DNA of 64,000 nt from Rhyzopertha dominica (Eukaryota; Arthropoda; Insecta; Coleoptera; Bostrichidae): positions 48,567,325 through 48,631,324 of the forward strand of contig QCXZ01000064.1 of assembly GCA_025024175.1 (NCBI GenBank), read 5' to 3'. The position numbers and the translations under genes are program-made. Shown here piece by piece: positions 21,880-34,900 of this stretch. The notes beneath the pieces were generated by a model. It was not told the DNA's origin, searched no databases, and saw only the letters and a list, made by a program, of their open reading frames with translations. Positions within the stretch are counted from its first letter, which is position 1; each line of letters begins with the position of its first letter.

Positions 21880-23700
21880 GCTCATGAGTCANGGTTTCTC
21901 AACCGAACGAATTTTGTTGTAGGACCTAAACCCAGAACACAGTTTATGTTATTAACGCATTTACGAGTCACGTATAGAATAATACCGACTCGTTTCAGCA
22001 TCTTTTTATAATCTCACCGGAAAAATCAAGTAGCATTTACTGGCCGCTGTGTTGTAGTAAACCCAATAATAACAATAATAACAACGCATGAAATGTTTTG
22101 ACGAAATTTGGAATTATCTTATCAAGGAGTTAAATCGAATGTCTATCAGGCAGAAATTAATTTTATGTGTAAAATCACAGTATCAAATATTTTAGTTTAG
22201 GTGCTTAATTTTTGACGTTTCAATTTTAGTTTCATTACTTTTTGCTTTTATTGATAGACAACACATTTTCTTAAAATTTTACATTTGTCATCATTTGTGG
22301 AAAGGAATAAGAATAGATTTAGCACATCGTCATTTGACGAAGTTAGTGGTAGAATTAAGGCTTGCAAAAAGTAAAGAAATAATCTATCGAATACCATGCG
22401 AGGGTGAGAATAAATTAGAAAATATTACTCCAGAACTTTTCTCGAACTGCTGCCAACAACGGTTCTCGTGGTTCACTTTATTTTCACTCTCTTGCGATAT
22501 TATAACTGATAAATATATCAACAGAATTGTATGTCAAAATGGGTCAATAAATGTTATGCTTCCAGGACTACCGATGACAATGTCTATTATACGTAAATGT
22601 ACTTACCTCTACTATAGCAAAATATAAACTGACATGTCAGTTTCGCTCCTCATCGTAAATTGCGGATTTAAGATAAACCGTGATTTTGCAGGACGGTCAA
22701 TCAACAAATAGTCGTCTGGTTAACTTACTGATAAGATTGCTTTATAAATATAGACACACGAGTATGTTTACAGGAGAATATTGGATAGATTTACCAAAAC
22801 TACAAAATCACGTAATGATAGCAGTAGAAAACACTGACAATTGTAATTCTACATTGTCAGTTCTGGTGGGCTATACGTATACACTGTAATAATTTATTGT
22901 GGTATCCACATATTGCTTGCAACTTTTCTGATGGGGAACATTCAGTATACACGAGAGTACAAATTATACGTAGGTAATATATATCCCTTTGACAAGCTTA
23001 CTGCAATCTATCTGTTGAAGCTTCTTCGTTATTAAGAAAGAAAAAAATACGCCGGTACAATCGACAGGAAAGAACTTACGTTGGAATGAGCGTTCTTCGA
23101 TCGTATTATTGTGCAGGCTCGTTCTAAGCAGACCGGTGGCGTAATTTCTTCTATGGGTTGTCACTGTTGCGGGAAACTATCCGGAACCACAAAACTAAAA
23201 AGGCGGCGACACGTTTTTCGGTAAAGAAAACCCGTAATCGAATAACGTGTGCTTTAAACCGAGATTTCATGCGGTATCTTCTCGCGTCGATCCCACTTCT
23301 CCCACTAGCTCCGGATAAGGAATAAAAAAAGGGGAATGTGGGCGCGTATATGAAAGAATGGAACAACAAAAACATAAAGATCCAACACTACCCATCATAA
23401 TGTTCCATGCAATGGAATTTTCACCCACCGGGAAATCAAATGTGCAGGCATTCTCATATAGGTAGATAATAATCAGTTGCTGCATTTCTACCGCACGAAT
23501 TTATTAAAAATTTGTTTTTACTACACAGTATTGGCTAGACAGAATATGCGAAATATTTGATAACGCTCAACATTTCAACATTACTTTATGCACGTTTGTA
23601 TTTTCCACACCTGCAGAGTTTGGCTTCATATGAACACACATTTGCATTACTATCTTAAATAATTATTCGCAATTTACTACTTGACTACTTTGGCTCCTCA
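21880..23700 (+). repeat. Diverged third copy of the duplicated-segment repeat family
   Basis: Positions 21890-22290 and 22560-22890 align, with many changes, to 2040-2320 and 2370-2650 of copy A. Shared features are ctcgaccgaac-like, gataagattgctt and tctacattgtcagtt. Positions 23390-23700 match 29560-29890, including the tract tgaacacacatttgcatta. About 0.2 kb (22290-22500) is present here but missing from copies A and B. The repeat family is therefore older than the recent duplication. Its class is not recognised. Confidence 0.6.
22295..22889 (+). pseudogene. Unrecognised two-exon coding remnant
   Basis: An open frame at 22295-22627 (110 codons) is followed by a second at 22680-22889 (69 codons). 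A GT near 22591 and a TTTGCAG at about 22685-22691 could join them as exons. The first contains a Cys pair (NCCQQRF) and a hydrophobic stretch, and the second ends in a hydrophobic segment before TAA. The homologous region in copies A and B (2370-2650, 26500-26790) is full of stops. I recognise no family. It may be a protein formerly encoded by the repeat family. Confidence 0.3.
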
Positions 23701-24331
23701 GCTACGCGTCGCTGTCGCGAGACGGGCTCGACCACGCTTGGTGGAGAAGGGTCGAGGTCGTTAAATTAAAAAAAATAAAATTTTAAATTTTCCTCTAGGT
23801 GTCTTATTACTTTTAAAATTGGGCACCAGGTAGGTTTAACGTACTTACCCTTATTATTTTTCCAAGCCTTGATACTCTCTCGCTTCAACTCCCACCAGGT
23901 TAGATCAAATGCAATTTATAAGTGTATAAAGAAAACGCAGGTAGTAAAAAAAATGTACAAGGTGGTGCATATGTAACGTACATATAAAGAATATATTGGG
24001 AATTTACGAAAAATATGATTTAATGCACACGTTGTTTAGAAAAACTATTATTCGTCTGACTAAAATGTACTTGTACCGCACGCGGGAGGCGATCAAAAAA
24101 ACGATGCCTTAATAAAATGAAAATTACCGAAAACATCCGCGACGTGCCGCAGCGATGCTGGACTGGCCAGGCGTAACAGCGCGAACGTTCTCTAGCCTAA
24201 TCACAGTGTTGACCAATATCACAAAATGTTGATGTTCAACAAACAAAAATAACAACTATACAACGTATCGCAAGCAATAAAAGCTATGTACAGCATCAAA
24301 TCATTAAATGAGTTAATCTTCTTGAATGATT

Positions 24332-24548
24332 AAAACGCATGTCTATGCTGTGCTGTCTACACCTCAACCAACTGCAGATGGATCTATTTCGCTGTCATTA
24401 CAGCTCAGCAGTGCACGGCATAGAACTGGTTTTGCTTATATACCAAAGCAATGGTATGATGTAAGTAAGAATTTAGGATGGCAATGCCATCTGTCATCAT
24501 GTCAGTGTAATGCTGACAGATGGCATTGCCATCCTAAATTCTTACTTC
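24332..24548 (-). mobile_element. Hammerhead-ribozyme element, copy B
   Basis: This is the duplicated counterpart of 192-408, essentially identical and with the same flanking direct repeats (24321-24331 and 24549-24559). It has the same order on the minus strand: short hairpin, TATATAAG, hammerhead, tail. Sharing the same flanks shows it was carried by the segmental duplication and did not insert independently. Confidence 0.7.
24343..24423 (-). ncRNA. Hammerhead ribozyme, type I, damaged (copy B)
   Basis: Identical in all core positions to the copy at 203-283. It has CTGCTGAG with A6 changed to C, the stem II GCTGT/ACAGC, an intact GAAA, and the same stem I deletion. The lesions therefore predate the segmental duplication. 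Confidence 0.75.
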
Positions 24549-25743
24549 TAGAATGATCTCAAAATGTAAAAAATAACCACAAAATTCTAACAGCAACCAT
24601 TAGCAAGTATCTAACGATTTTCAGTTGTTCCATATGGGATTGTACATTCCTCAAAAGATAAGGTAAACGGAAATGGACGGATATGACATTGCCAATTAAT
24701 CTTCTATCGTATACTGGTAAGTATCCTTGCTCACAAATTCTTCAACTAGTCAAGCGTCCTGCCAAGGAAATGTCCAGAAAAGATCACCAGGAACCAAGCA
24801 TTGGAGTGTAACACAGGTAAGTCCAATTTATCTATTGCAGATAGCAATTTCCAGTATCTCTAGTCTGACGTCAATAGGAGGAAGAACAAAAAAAAATCAG
24901 GGACAAACACGTAGGATCTGACCCGTCCCATAAAACCCTGCAAAGTTCAAAGTGTGAAAGAAAGATCAAAGGAAAATATTTGTAATGTTACCTTAATCAC
25001 TCAGGGTTTCCAATTAAAGTCCGGTATCTAAATTCCACGACAGTGGCACACCTATGATAGTTTGATGGTGCTTAAACCAATTCATTCAATAAATCAATTC
25101 ACTAATAAACTAAAAGTCTATATTAGATGAATTTACGACAAAGGCATTAAGCATGGCAGTAAGTCTGTATATACGTTACAAACCATATATGCGTAAGCAC
25201 GATGTGTGCTGCAATCTATAAATTAAGTAAGCAGGTAGATACAGCACAAGAAAATGTATCTGTATTAATTATCTTGTAACACCATAGCCCAAAGCAGAAG
25301 GTCCGTTTGTATGAAGTTATTTTGGATAACATAGGTTGTGCTATACTGCATTACAGCTCTCCATTATTTGAAAATTAGTGACAATCTGCTCACTATTATG
25401 AGTCTTGTACATTATTTTTTGTGTGGTCTACATATTACACATTACATTGCCATATAAGTAATAAGTCCTCTTTTTCCACGTCTTCCTCAATTTTTTGTCA
25501 TAATGAATTCGATTCAGGGGCCACTGGTTATGATAAATTTCGTGGATTTTGACGTGATGTACAAGAATTTGGCGGTCGTTTTGTGGACATGCCTATACGC
25601 TACCTGCTGGTGACTTTACGAACTATGACTTAGATTAGTACGGATTGTAAATATAGAGACAGCCAATTGCTTGTTCATTTTGTGAAAGGTCGCGCAAAAG
25701 GGTTTGAATTAATAATACAATTATATTAAACTGTTATAATTTA

Positions 25744-25818
25744 GCAGCGGAAGTGGTGTAGTCGTAGCGTGCTCGCCTACTATGCCGAAGGTTCCGGGAT
25801 CAATCCCCGGTGCCAAGA
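25744..25818 (+). repeat. tRNA-derived SINE head (copy B)
   Basis: This is the duplicated counterpart of 1605-1680, differing at one position in the anticodon-arm region (CGCCTACT here, CGCGTACT in copy A). It has the same intact CCGGG/CCCGG T-stem. Confidence 0.5.
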
Positions 25819-27819
25819 ACAACGGAAAATACGACCGCTGCCTCGTGGAAGGTAATGACAAACCATTAAAAGTAAATTTCCCTCTCAAATGGAGCTGTTC
25901 GGAACCGGCGATAAATTATACGTATGTTCCTACGTCTGTGGAGAAATGTGAAAAAGCTTGCAACACAGACGTATGCCAAAGGTTGCCTACGTTCGAATTG
26001 CACATAGCACATAGCACCAGAAGAAGTTACAATTTTAGATGCATACCTATAGCTTTCCATTCACATAAATATACTATCCCGACCCACAGTCGTGCAAGCA
26101 TTTATAGATATATACCAGTTCGTTATATAAAAAAATTACAGGAATGTTGTTAAAGTAGACGTTTTTATTCTTATTTCGATGACAGTATTTGGTTTCTCGA
26201 CCGAACAAAAAAAAACTAAAAACATCGGTTTAAGCGGCCGACCTTCGAAAACCTGAACCTAGAACGCATTTTATACTGTTAACTTTTTTACATCTACTAA
26301 GGCTGCACAATAAGAACAAGAAGGTATCAAATGTTTTGACAAAATATGCGGTTAGCTTATCTAGGAGTTAAAGCGAAAATCTATCAGACAAAGTAATTTT
26401 ATAAGTACATAAGATCACAATATCTAAAGTTTTAATTCACCTGACAATTAAATGTATCAACAAATGGATTAGAGTAGGTCAAAAGGCCGAATAAAAAATA
26501 GCAACGTATGTTTCCAGGACATCTGATGTGATGTCCATATAAATATACTTACCTCTATTACAGCAAAATAAAAATTAAAACGTCAGTTTTGTTCCTCACC
26601 ATCAATTGCGAATTGAAGATAAAACGTGATTTTGCAGAATAGTCAATAAACAAACTATTAAGTGGTGTACTTACTGATAAGATTGCTTAATAAATATAGA
26701 CATACAAGTATATTTTTAGTAGGCTTAATCTACAAAATTACATAATTACGGAATTCTACATTGTCAGTTATGGTAGGCTGTATTTATACAACTTTTCGCA
26801 TTAAGAATATCCAATATACAAAGCGCACATGCTGTACACCCGCGGACATAGAAAATGAGACGATCTAGCCAGGTGGCATGCCGGGTGGGGTATTTTGGTT
26901 CACAACTCTTCTCAGTGAAATCAGCACAGCTAGTTGCCGCATAGCGGCGCAGGTAGAGCCATTTACATTATATCACTGAAAGTTATGCTACCGTTATGAC
27001 ACTCCTCGGCGTTTCAAGTTCCAGATATTCCAAAATTCATATGCTTTTAAGCGGATTGGGATCTGTTATTACCTGGTTGTTTTACCAAACTCGATGCAGT
27101 ACACCTTATAGTAAGAAGAATATTGCATATCATTTGTCTGTATTTGTGAAGGATTACTCACCTATACCTACTTTCCGGTATTGAAACTTTTATGGCCCTA
27201 TTGCGGTGCAAGCGGAAGAACCGATAACATGTTTCCCGGCAAAATTTTTGTTCGGGCGTTTGCCCCAAATTATTTCACCTATTGCGAGAACTATTAACCA
27301 GAAAAATCGCAATCGCGGGACTTTAAGATTATAACCTAAAGGATTGATAATTCAGAGAACTATTCAGAAATAAAGTTAAAAAGCAAAAATAGTTCAATAT
27401 CACTTGCACATAAACGCAATCAACATTCGTATTTTTAATATTGATGCACAAATGAGAATTTAGGTTATATAGTATCCCATCTGAGTTGCTAAAACTATAC
27501 CGATACCTATAAATAGATACACTTTTCCAGAAATTCTCAAAATTAACGGACTCCCTCGCAGAAACAATAGTAAAATCAACTTAATATTTCATTTTGAAGT
27601 TAATTAATATAATTTCATACCATCTTTCAATATTTAAATCAATTTCATTGATATTGACACATTTGAAAATAGGATAAAATTACTTATAACAAAACTTTTA
27701 CCATTACACGTAAAACTCAATAAAACAATTATTGTGAAAAACAACAAGCACTTTTGCTTTTTAACATATTTCAGAATGTCTCTCGTAACTGATTACGATT
27801 TCTCTCGCGATGGGTGAAC

Positions 27820-29520
27820 TAAGCCCGGGCAAACGCTAGAACAAAAATTTTACCGGGAAACATGATATCTATCGGGCCGTCCGCTTACGTCACCGGAGGG
27901 CCATAAAAGTTTTAATACCCGAAAGTGTAGGTAAGTACTCCATCACAAATACAGATGAGTGACAATGTAATATTGTTCTTACCTGCATCGAGTTTCGCAG
28001 AACAACCAGGTAATACAGAGCCCAATGTGCTTAAGCTTTCTTAAGCGCCTCAAATCTTATTGCAAGATTACCTGAATGTTGATACAGTTTCAAATTACTA
28101 CAAGCGAATTTTGTATCACTCAATCTCACTAGCTACTAGATCGCTCAGGAAAAGGTGGAATCTTCACTTACTAGTTTGCTAGTGTTGCAAATTATTATTA
28201 TTAAGAATGCATTTTTATTTTTTAATGCAAAAGCTTCAGGTTGTTAAATAACTGTTAAGCATGATTTTACAAAAAAAACAATAAAGGAAATGTGACATAT
28301 TTTCGCTAACCAAAATGCATATTATTTAAAAATTGGTAGACCACTATATACTACTGTAGTTTAAAGAGCGGGTTTGCGTTTATATTGAATCAATCAAACC
28401 GTCTAAACCATATCAAATTTGAATAAATAGTACTGTATGAGGATGACAGTGCTAGACATCAACTTAAGAGAATACAATATCTGCTGTAACTGATTACAAC
28501 AAACATAAATTTTTATTGCCCATCTAATTGCAAACTCTGGTAAGTGACTGCCCTCCAGAATTGAACAAAAAAATACATTTATTAATAACTATGTAAAAAT
28601 AACATACGTTAGTAAATTTTTACAGTTGATTATGACTTATTTAGAAACATTATTCATAAAAGATTTGACACATTTCGTGAACCGGAAGTTGTTTCTTTTG
28701 CTTCTGGGGTACACTATAGTAATAACCACAGCTAATTTCATTGTAAAGGCGCATCAAGTATATAATTTTTGCATCTCTGCGAATTTGTCTAAAAAGTTAC
28801 GTTTGTGAGAAAAAAAATCTGTTCCAAAGTAATATTAATAATAATAAGATTCTTTTACTTATATTGACGTTATATATCAATGTCTGTGTTATATTCAATT
28901 TGGATCACATTTAATATATCCTCACCAATGCTTGATATTTTCATTAAAATCTAAATTACCCAAGTACTTATTTGTAGAAATATCATTTTGTAACTTGTAA
29001 TATTGCAATGCCTGTGCCCCATTTTTTTGAAAAAAAAAACAATGTTTTTTTAAAAGTCAGTTATTAAATAATATATCCGGATTTTAGTTTAGAAAGATTC
29101 CAAAATGCTTATGGATAGTTAAGTTAATATGAAGTAAACAAAAACTTACTTTCACTAAAAAATAAGTCGTAAATTCCCCTGTCTGCTTGTCATTCGTGAT
29201 AATTATTCACCTTTACTAAACATCATCATTGGGAGCCAACAAATAAATTAAACTGGAACCTGGCCAACCAAGCGGAGCAAAGTAAACTAGTAAGGGTAGC
29301 AAGCAAGCATATAAATTTTCGAATAATATCTGAAACTTGAAATGCCGAGGAGTGTTATAACGGTAGCATACCTTCCAGTAATATAATGTAAATGGCTCTA
29401 CCTGCACCGCTATGCGGCAACTAGCTGTACCGCTTTTACTCGGAAGGTTTGTGATCCAAAATAACCCGCCCGATATGCCGCCCGGCTGGGTCGTCTCATT
29501 TTCTATGTCCGCGGGTGTAC
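27820..29520 (-). repeat. Right arm of the palindrome, extended (copy B side)
   Basis: The inner 0.48 kb (27820-28297) is part of the segmental duplication. The outer 1.2 kb is the mirror image of 2690-3570, with indels that make it longer. Both strands of its outer end are open for more than 70 codons: 29216-29590 on the minus strand (124 codons) and 29412-29645 on the plus strand. The same region in copy A (2690-2990) is recognisably homologous but disrupted. I do not recognise either translation. Confidence 0.65.
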
Positions 29521-29539
29521 GTATTGAATACCCCTTTAA

Positions 29540-30510
29540 CAAGCCTATTGGAATCCAACCAAAATATGTTTCATCCAATGGAACATTCACCTACTGTGGT
29601 ATCAAATATGCAAGCATTATCGTATATAACACTGTTTGCTTGTAATTTACTGGGGAGTACTGAATACACAATAAAAGAGAATAATCTGTCACTGCAGTTT
29701 CACCGCTCCAATTTATTGAAACATTGTTTTTACTATTGATGCATTGGCTAGACAGTAATATGAGTAATTTCAATATTACGTTATACACTCTAATATTGTG
29801 GACACATCAAATTTTGCTTCCTATGAACACACATTTGCATTATTATCTTAAATAGTTATTTACAATTTACTAGTTGATCGCTTTGCTCTCAATGGAACAC
29901 TTCAACCCCTCAATATCGTTAAACTTCTTAAGAGTCATTTCCTAAGCACGTAAGTATGTGTGTCATAAAATATATGCTTAAGCGCGGTGCAAGAAAATAT
30001 ATATGGATAATACAGGAAATTGGCATAGAGGAGTGTCATACCTCTTCTCCACAAATTGTTCTTTCAACTACGATTGAAGTCATCATGGTGTCTTGTGTCT
30101 TGTGCATCATTGTCCTACATATTTTTATTTTGTTTTATTGAAATCTTTCACATAAGCTTCCAAACCGGGATGTTCTCGGTTTTCCTTTATTTATGTACTA
30201 TTTGACATACCTTTGCCCGATATTATTTATAATAACAATTCAAACTTTTGCCCTTGTATTATATGCCTTAGATATCCAATTTTTCTTTTCTTTATAGATG
30301 TGTATGCATTATTCCTGGATCATTTTTTTATTGTCGCTACTTCGCTAATTGTTGTTCTTTCAGTCCAAAGATAAATAACTACAAAGTATTATCCTGTAAC
30401 ACCATAGCTCAAAGTAGAAAATTCGTTTACATGAAATACTTTTAGCTAAGACTATGCTGACTATGTCACCGTGCATTGCAGCTCTCTATTAAAGACAATA
30501 GTGATCCAGG
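29540..30510 (+). repeat. Diverged repeat-family sequence after the palindrome arm
   Basis: Positions 29700-29890 resemble 23470-23700. Positions 29945-30010 and 30385-30510 resemble 1030-1260 of copy A, for example the tract ctgtaacaccatagc at about 30389. This is older, fragmented sequence of the same family as the segmental duplication. Nothing intact is encoded. Confidence 0.5.
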
Positions 30511-31249
30511 CCGTCTTATAGTAGTTCTTATTTTTGTTGACTTGCCGATGAATGCAATTCTCTGTGAATATTTGGTTCTATTCTATTCTCTGTGCTACTT
30601 ACATACATACATACATTCTTAGTTTTATTTTTAATATGCCGAAAGGACAACATTCTAAGTTTAGTGTTTTTATCGCTTTAGTTTTATCCACATTTATTAT
30701 TGGCCACCTACACTGATATTTGTAGATACCTATGCTTTTAACATTTGCTTTACCAGTGACCAGCTGGATATTTGTGTTTGTTTATTCACTAATTTTCAGA
30801 AGTTTTGTTTTCTTAAAATTGATCTTAAGACCGTATTCATATATTTTATGTTAATTCGTTGATATTCTCTCATTTAATTCATATTCTGAAAATATCTCTT
30901 GTAAGGTACTTTGCTATAAACATTGAATAATAATGTAGACAACAGCCGTCCCTGACGGAGTCGAATGAACTGGTTGGCTTATTTTGGCAGTTTGATTCCA
31001 ATATACATTACTAGAAATTAACCCACCTTTAATAAGTTTAACACTTTTAATTCATTAAGCTAAGACACCCTAATAAAGGTTATTTCTTATTTTTAGATTT
31101 AAAGTGAATACTTAACAAATTTAATATTTTTATAATTCTATTAAATTATTTAACAAATGAAGCATGTTATGGATAAACAACAAAAAATACTGGAATTAAA
31201 TTCTTCTAGAATACAAATAAGACTTATGTAATACCGGATACTTTGTCCT

Positions 31250-31930
31250 CTGCTTCTAAATATGTTTTGCCATCGCGAGTTTATGGTCAGACTAAGCCTA
31301 CGAATGCTATTATAATCCGGTTCATTTCAAAAGCCAGCAAAAAGCACACCAAGCCCTTCCGAGGTCTATTAGTTGATCACTTAATCGTTTCCAGTATATC
31401 CCAAACATGCTCTATTGAATTAAAGTCAGGAGGTTTTGTCGTTGTTTCAATGCCAATCGAATTACTCCGGCTGTAGGGTAATAGGGTATGCACTCGGAAG
31501 AAATTTTTGCCACATGTTCGTCGAGAATGGCCCTTATGTTGCGTTCAACACTTAAATTGTCATTATTTAACAGCACCAAATTTGTGCAATAAGGATTTTT
31601 CTATACCCACACCATAACTAAGCCTATTCCGAATAAAGTGGTTTTTGCTGTGTTATTACACTGCATATTGTTAATTTGACCTTCTGAAATCACCAACTCG
31701 TCTGACAGAAGTATGCAGGAAAATTTTGATTTATTCACCCAGGGAACTCGTTCCCAATCAACTCCTCCTATTTGAGGTGCTTTCCCTGCAAAGTTTGGAC
31801 GAGTCCTACGAGGAGTGCGAGGCAGCAAATCATGTTCTCTAAGTTGTAGCCGAAAGGTCTGCAAACTTAATCAAATACTACGTACGTTTTGAAGATATGA
31901 CTTCAACCAGCGCCGTAGAGAAGGGGAGTG
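31250..31930 (-). pseudogene. Tc1-like transposase fragment
   Basis: The open frame 31864-31601 begins with a segment typical of the Tc1 helix-turn-helix/linker (FRLQLREHDLLPRTPRR). It continues to LLSDE, the first catalytic Asp, and ends at LVMVWV. Beyond the stop the homology continues in other frames: a stretch NLVLLNNDNLSVERNIRAILDEHV, and further on a decayed version of the DLNPIEHxWD region near 31400. The N-terminus, the second Asp context and both ends are lost or scrambled. It is distinct in sequence from the Tc1 remnant at 9.2-10.3 kb. Confidence 0.7.
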
Positions 31931-31999
31931 ACGGGTACTTCGCCCGGGCCAAGGATCAAGGGACCCAGATCTTTTATGTATAAGATGTAAAGAAATATA

Positions 32000-34900
32000 T
32001 TTGATATAAAACTTTGTTAAATTTTAATTAAATTCTAATGACCTTAAGGCTAGGTTAAAGGAATTTCTCTTATGGGGTTTCCAATGTAAAGTATTGAATA
32101 AATAACTAAGTTATTTGAAGAGATATTAATTTTATTCAAAAACCAGTGTAATCTGACAATTATTATCTACAAAATGGCCGTATCAAAAATTTTAAAAACT
32201 TACGGCAAAAATAATTACGATTTGTTTAAGAACGCGAAATGCTCAAAAACGTAAAAATGACTTATTAGAAAAATTTTTTCGGCCAAATGATAGCTTTTTG
32301 TCTTCTGAGCATGATGTTGTTTTTAGTTTTTTTGATAGCGTTAATAATAATGAAAATATCTGTTCAATACTTTTGCTAAACTTTTCGGCCCAACCCAGTG
32401 TTGATTTACAACATACCAATTGACGGCACTTGAGTAAACAGCCATTGCAGTTTATGGCGGGAGGGTAACCTCAGGTATGGATGGTAGAAAAACGCAGGTA
32501 CTGGGGATGACGAAACGATTCTTCCAACTACTGCTTTTATATTTATGCACTATTAATTGTCCATGCCGAAAGTTATTTAGCTCTGCAACTTTATGTCGTT
32601 GGGACACATAGAAAGCATACAGGGCGTGTAGTCCCAAAAGTTCATATTTACAAAGTCAATTAACATCAATACGGCACTAATTGCGCTATGCATATATGAA
32701 CTATATATGATAAGTTAACATAATTTGATGATAACTATTAAAAATCAATTTGCCAAAGTGTTTTTCTTATATCTTATGTGCTATCGGCTTTTGCGGATTC
32801 GACCGGAACACTTTTATTCATAAATTAAAGAATATATTTCCATGTCGAGGTAGCAAATATATAGTTTTGTCAGGCGCCTAACTGTCGGATAAATTGGACA
32901 CCAGTTTTCTGGTAACTGGTAACCTAAACAATTTTAATCAATTTTGAGAAAGCACCTTGGACCAAAATAAATATGACGAAACTGTATATTGGCAGGTAAA
33001 GGGTTGACGATCGCTTCAATACGACTGAAAGTCTGAGTTGCTGGAATTTCTAATCCGGAATTCCAGTATAATCGGTTTTTGGGACCAGAATATGTATTAT
33101 TGAAGACAGTCTGCATGAAACTGTTTGTACCTCTAAACCTGAAAACTTTTTCCACTGACTCATGGCAACCGCCCCCATACAATGAAAGAGGGGGTTCACT
33201 AATATAAAGCCTCAGAATTTTTCAAACCTACCATTTATGCTGTTTGAGATTTTGTTTGACTGTGTGACTTTAGTGTTACGTTATCTGAAAGAACATTAGT
33301 AAAGATGGCAAGACGAAAAGGTGATGGAAGAACTTTGTCTTCAAAAAAAGAAACAGGGGAAATATTGGTTCTCTTATCAAACACCGTCAAGTAAGTATTG
33401 TTCTAAAAATCCGTTTAGTAGTTTATAATTGTATATAGTTAAAAAAAACATTTTTGGAGTGAAAAAATGCTTCCAAAACTTCAAAAATTTTATTTCCGTT
33501 CTCTTTTGCCAGAACTAGTTGATCCACGTCTCACGATAAACATGCCGATTCGAGAGGATAGATAGACAACCTTTTTGTGTAAAAAGTAGAACATCTACAC
33601 CATGTTTGTTCATATTTTTTTAATACACACATTTATAATTTTGCTGTAAAGATAATTTTATGTACAGATAGTGAACATTAACTATATGCTTATGATGTTT
33701 GGTAAATATATGTATCTTTTTCTTGAACGTTTATTATGTTTTCTATTATTAAAAAATATTTTTAAAGTATTCGAAATAATAAACCGTTTGTTTAAAACTT
33801 TATTAGTAATATCACTGATATGTCTGTGAAAAGCGAACATCCGATTCTCAGTGGTAAGTAAATATCTTTGGAACGACAGGAATCAGATAGACCCACAAAA
33901 TGTTGTAAATCAAAAATACTCTTTGTTGTGGCATCAGCATAACCAGCAGCGCAATAAACGCCCCAGGCCGACCGGGCTGACAGCTTTATGGTCAACATCC
34001 TAAAATTGAGTACGGCTGTCCCTTTAACCTAGCCTTAATATGATGGTGCGTCCAATAAGAGGAAATTCATCAGCTAAAGCACTAATTTTCTATCGTCGAT
34101 CAGAGCGAAGCTTTTGTTTCCGCTGTTAGACACTGAATCTGTCACACTGCTCTTCATCATGTGTGTCTAACCTTTTCTTAACTCATTACGACGGATGCAC
34201 AAACAAACAAAACATGTGGTGGATTTGAGGGGCTGCATTCACTAACTAGCAAACTACAACTGAAACAACACAAGCAGTTTAGTGCCTTCAATAGATTTTG
34301 TTCTGACCTGCCAATATTTAATTATACGCAAAGCGTTACGAATATGCCTCATATAATAAGGCACTGTACCTATATAGTGTAAAATGCCGGTCTAGCGGCT
34401 AATATAGGTTGTGTGCAGCTGCGTACGTTCGTGCAAGTAGCAGCCATCCGTATATTGGAAGGCGCCAATGATCCTACTTTATCCACTAGCGATTTTTCAC
34501 GCAGCTGAGTCTCCTGAGAAATTGTAGTACGGTAAAGTATTGATACAACGTATATGTGAAAGACACCTTCAAGTGTGAAATGAATAAAAATGGCTGTTAT
34601 ATATCCCCTGGATTTCGAGAATAACAGGCAGGAATTCAGCGAATCGCTCTAGCTTTGGAAGTAATTAATTATTTTATTCAGTTTATTATTGGGTGGGATT
34701 GTGGTGTTAAGAGCTCACAGATATGTTTAAATTTGGTTAACGATGGTATACCTGTATATCTCTATAAAAGTACCTAATACAGTCAGTGTGGCTGTACGTG
34801 TTTAACGTTTTTATTGTTTTTTTTTATAAATCCAAATAGCTTACACTACAAATTGAGGTAACGCATTACATTAAAGACATCTATCATATAAAGTTTTGCA

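Larger units (their letters stand above)
24141..28297. repeat. Segmental duplication, copy B
   Basis: This is a direct-orientation copy of 1-5038, starting at the same base as the window start (gacgtgccgcagcgatgctg). It is the cleaner copy, with no N. It lacks the 0.9-kb block found at 2899-3817 in copy A, with the breakpoint near 27045-27049. After 28297 it continues into sequence that is the inverted counterpart of 2690-3570, whereas copy A continues into satellite. The longest open frame in it (25782-26153, 123 codons) runs through the tRNA-like SINE head and is interrupted in copy A, so I do not call it a gene. Confidence 0.95.

Noticed and set aside
25782..26153. 123-codon open frame in copy B
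   Set aside because: It runs through the tRNA-like SINE head, the matching frame in copy A is interrupted, and no domain is recognisable.
33305..33391. Short ATG frame ending at a strong splice donor
   Set aside because: It could be a first exon, but no downstream exon with a recognisable continuation was found.
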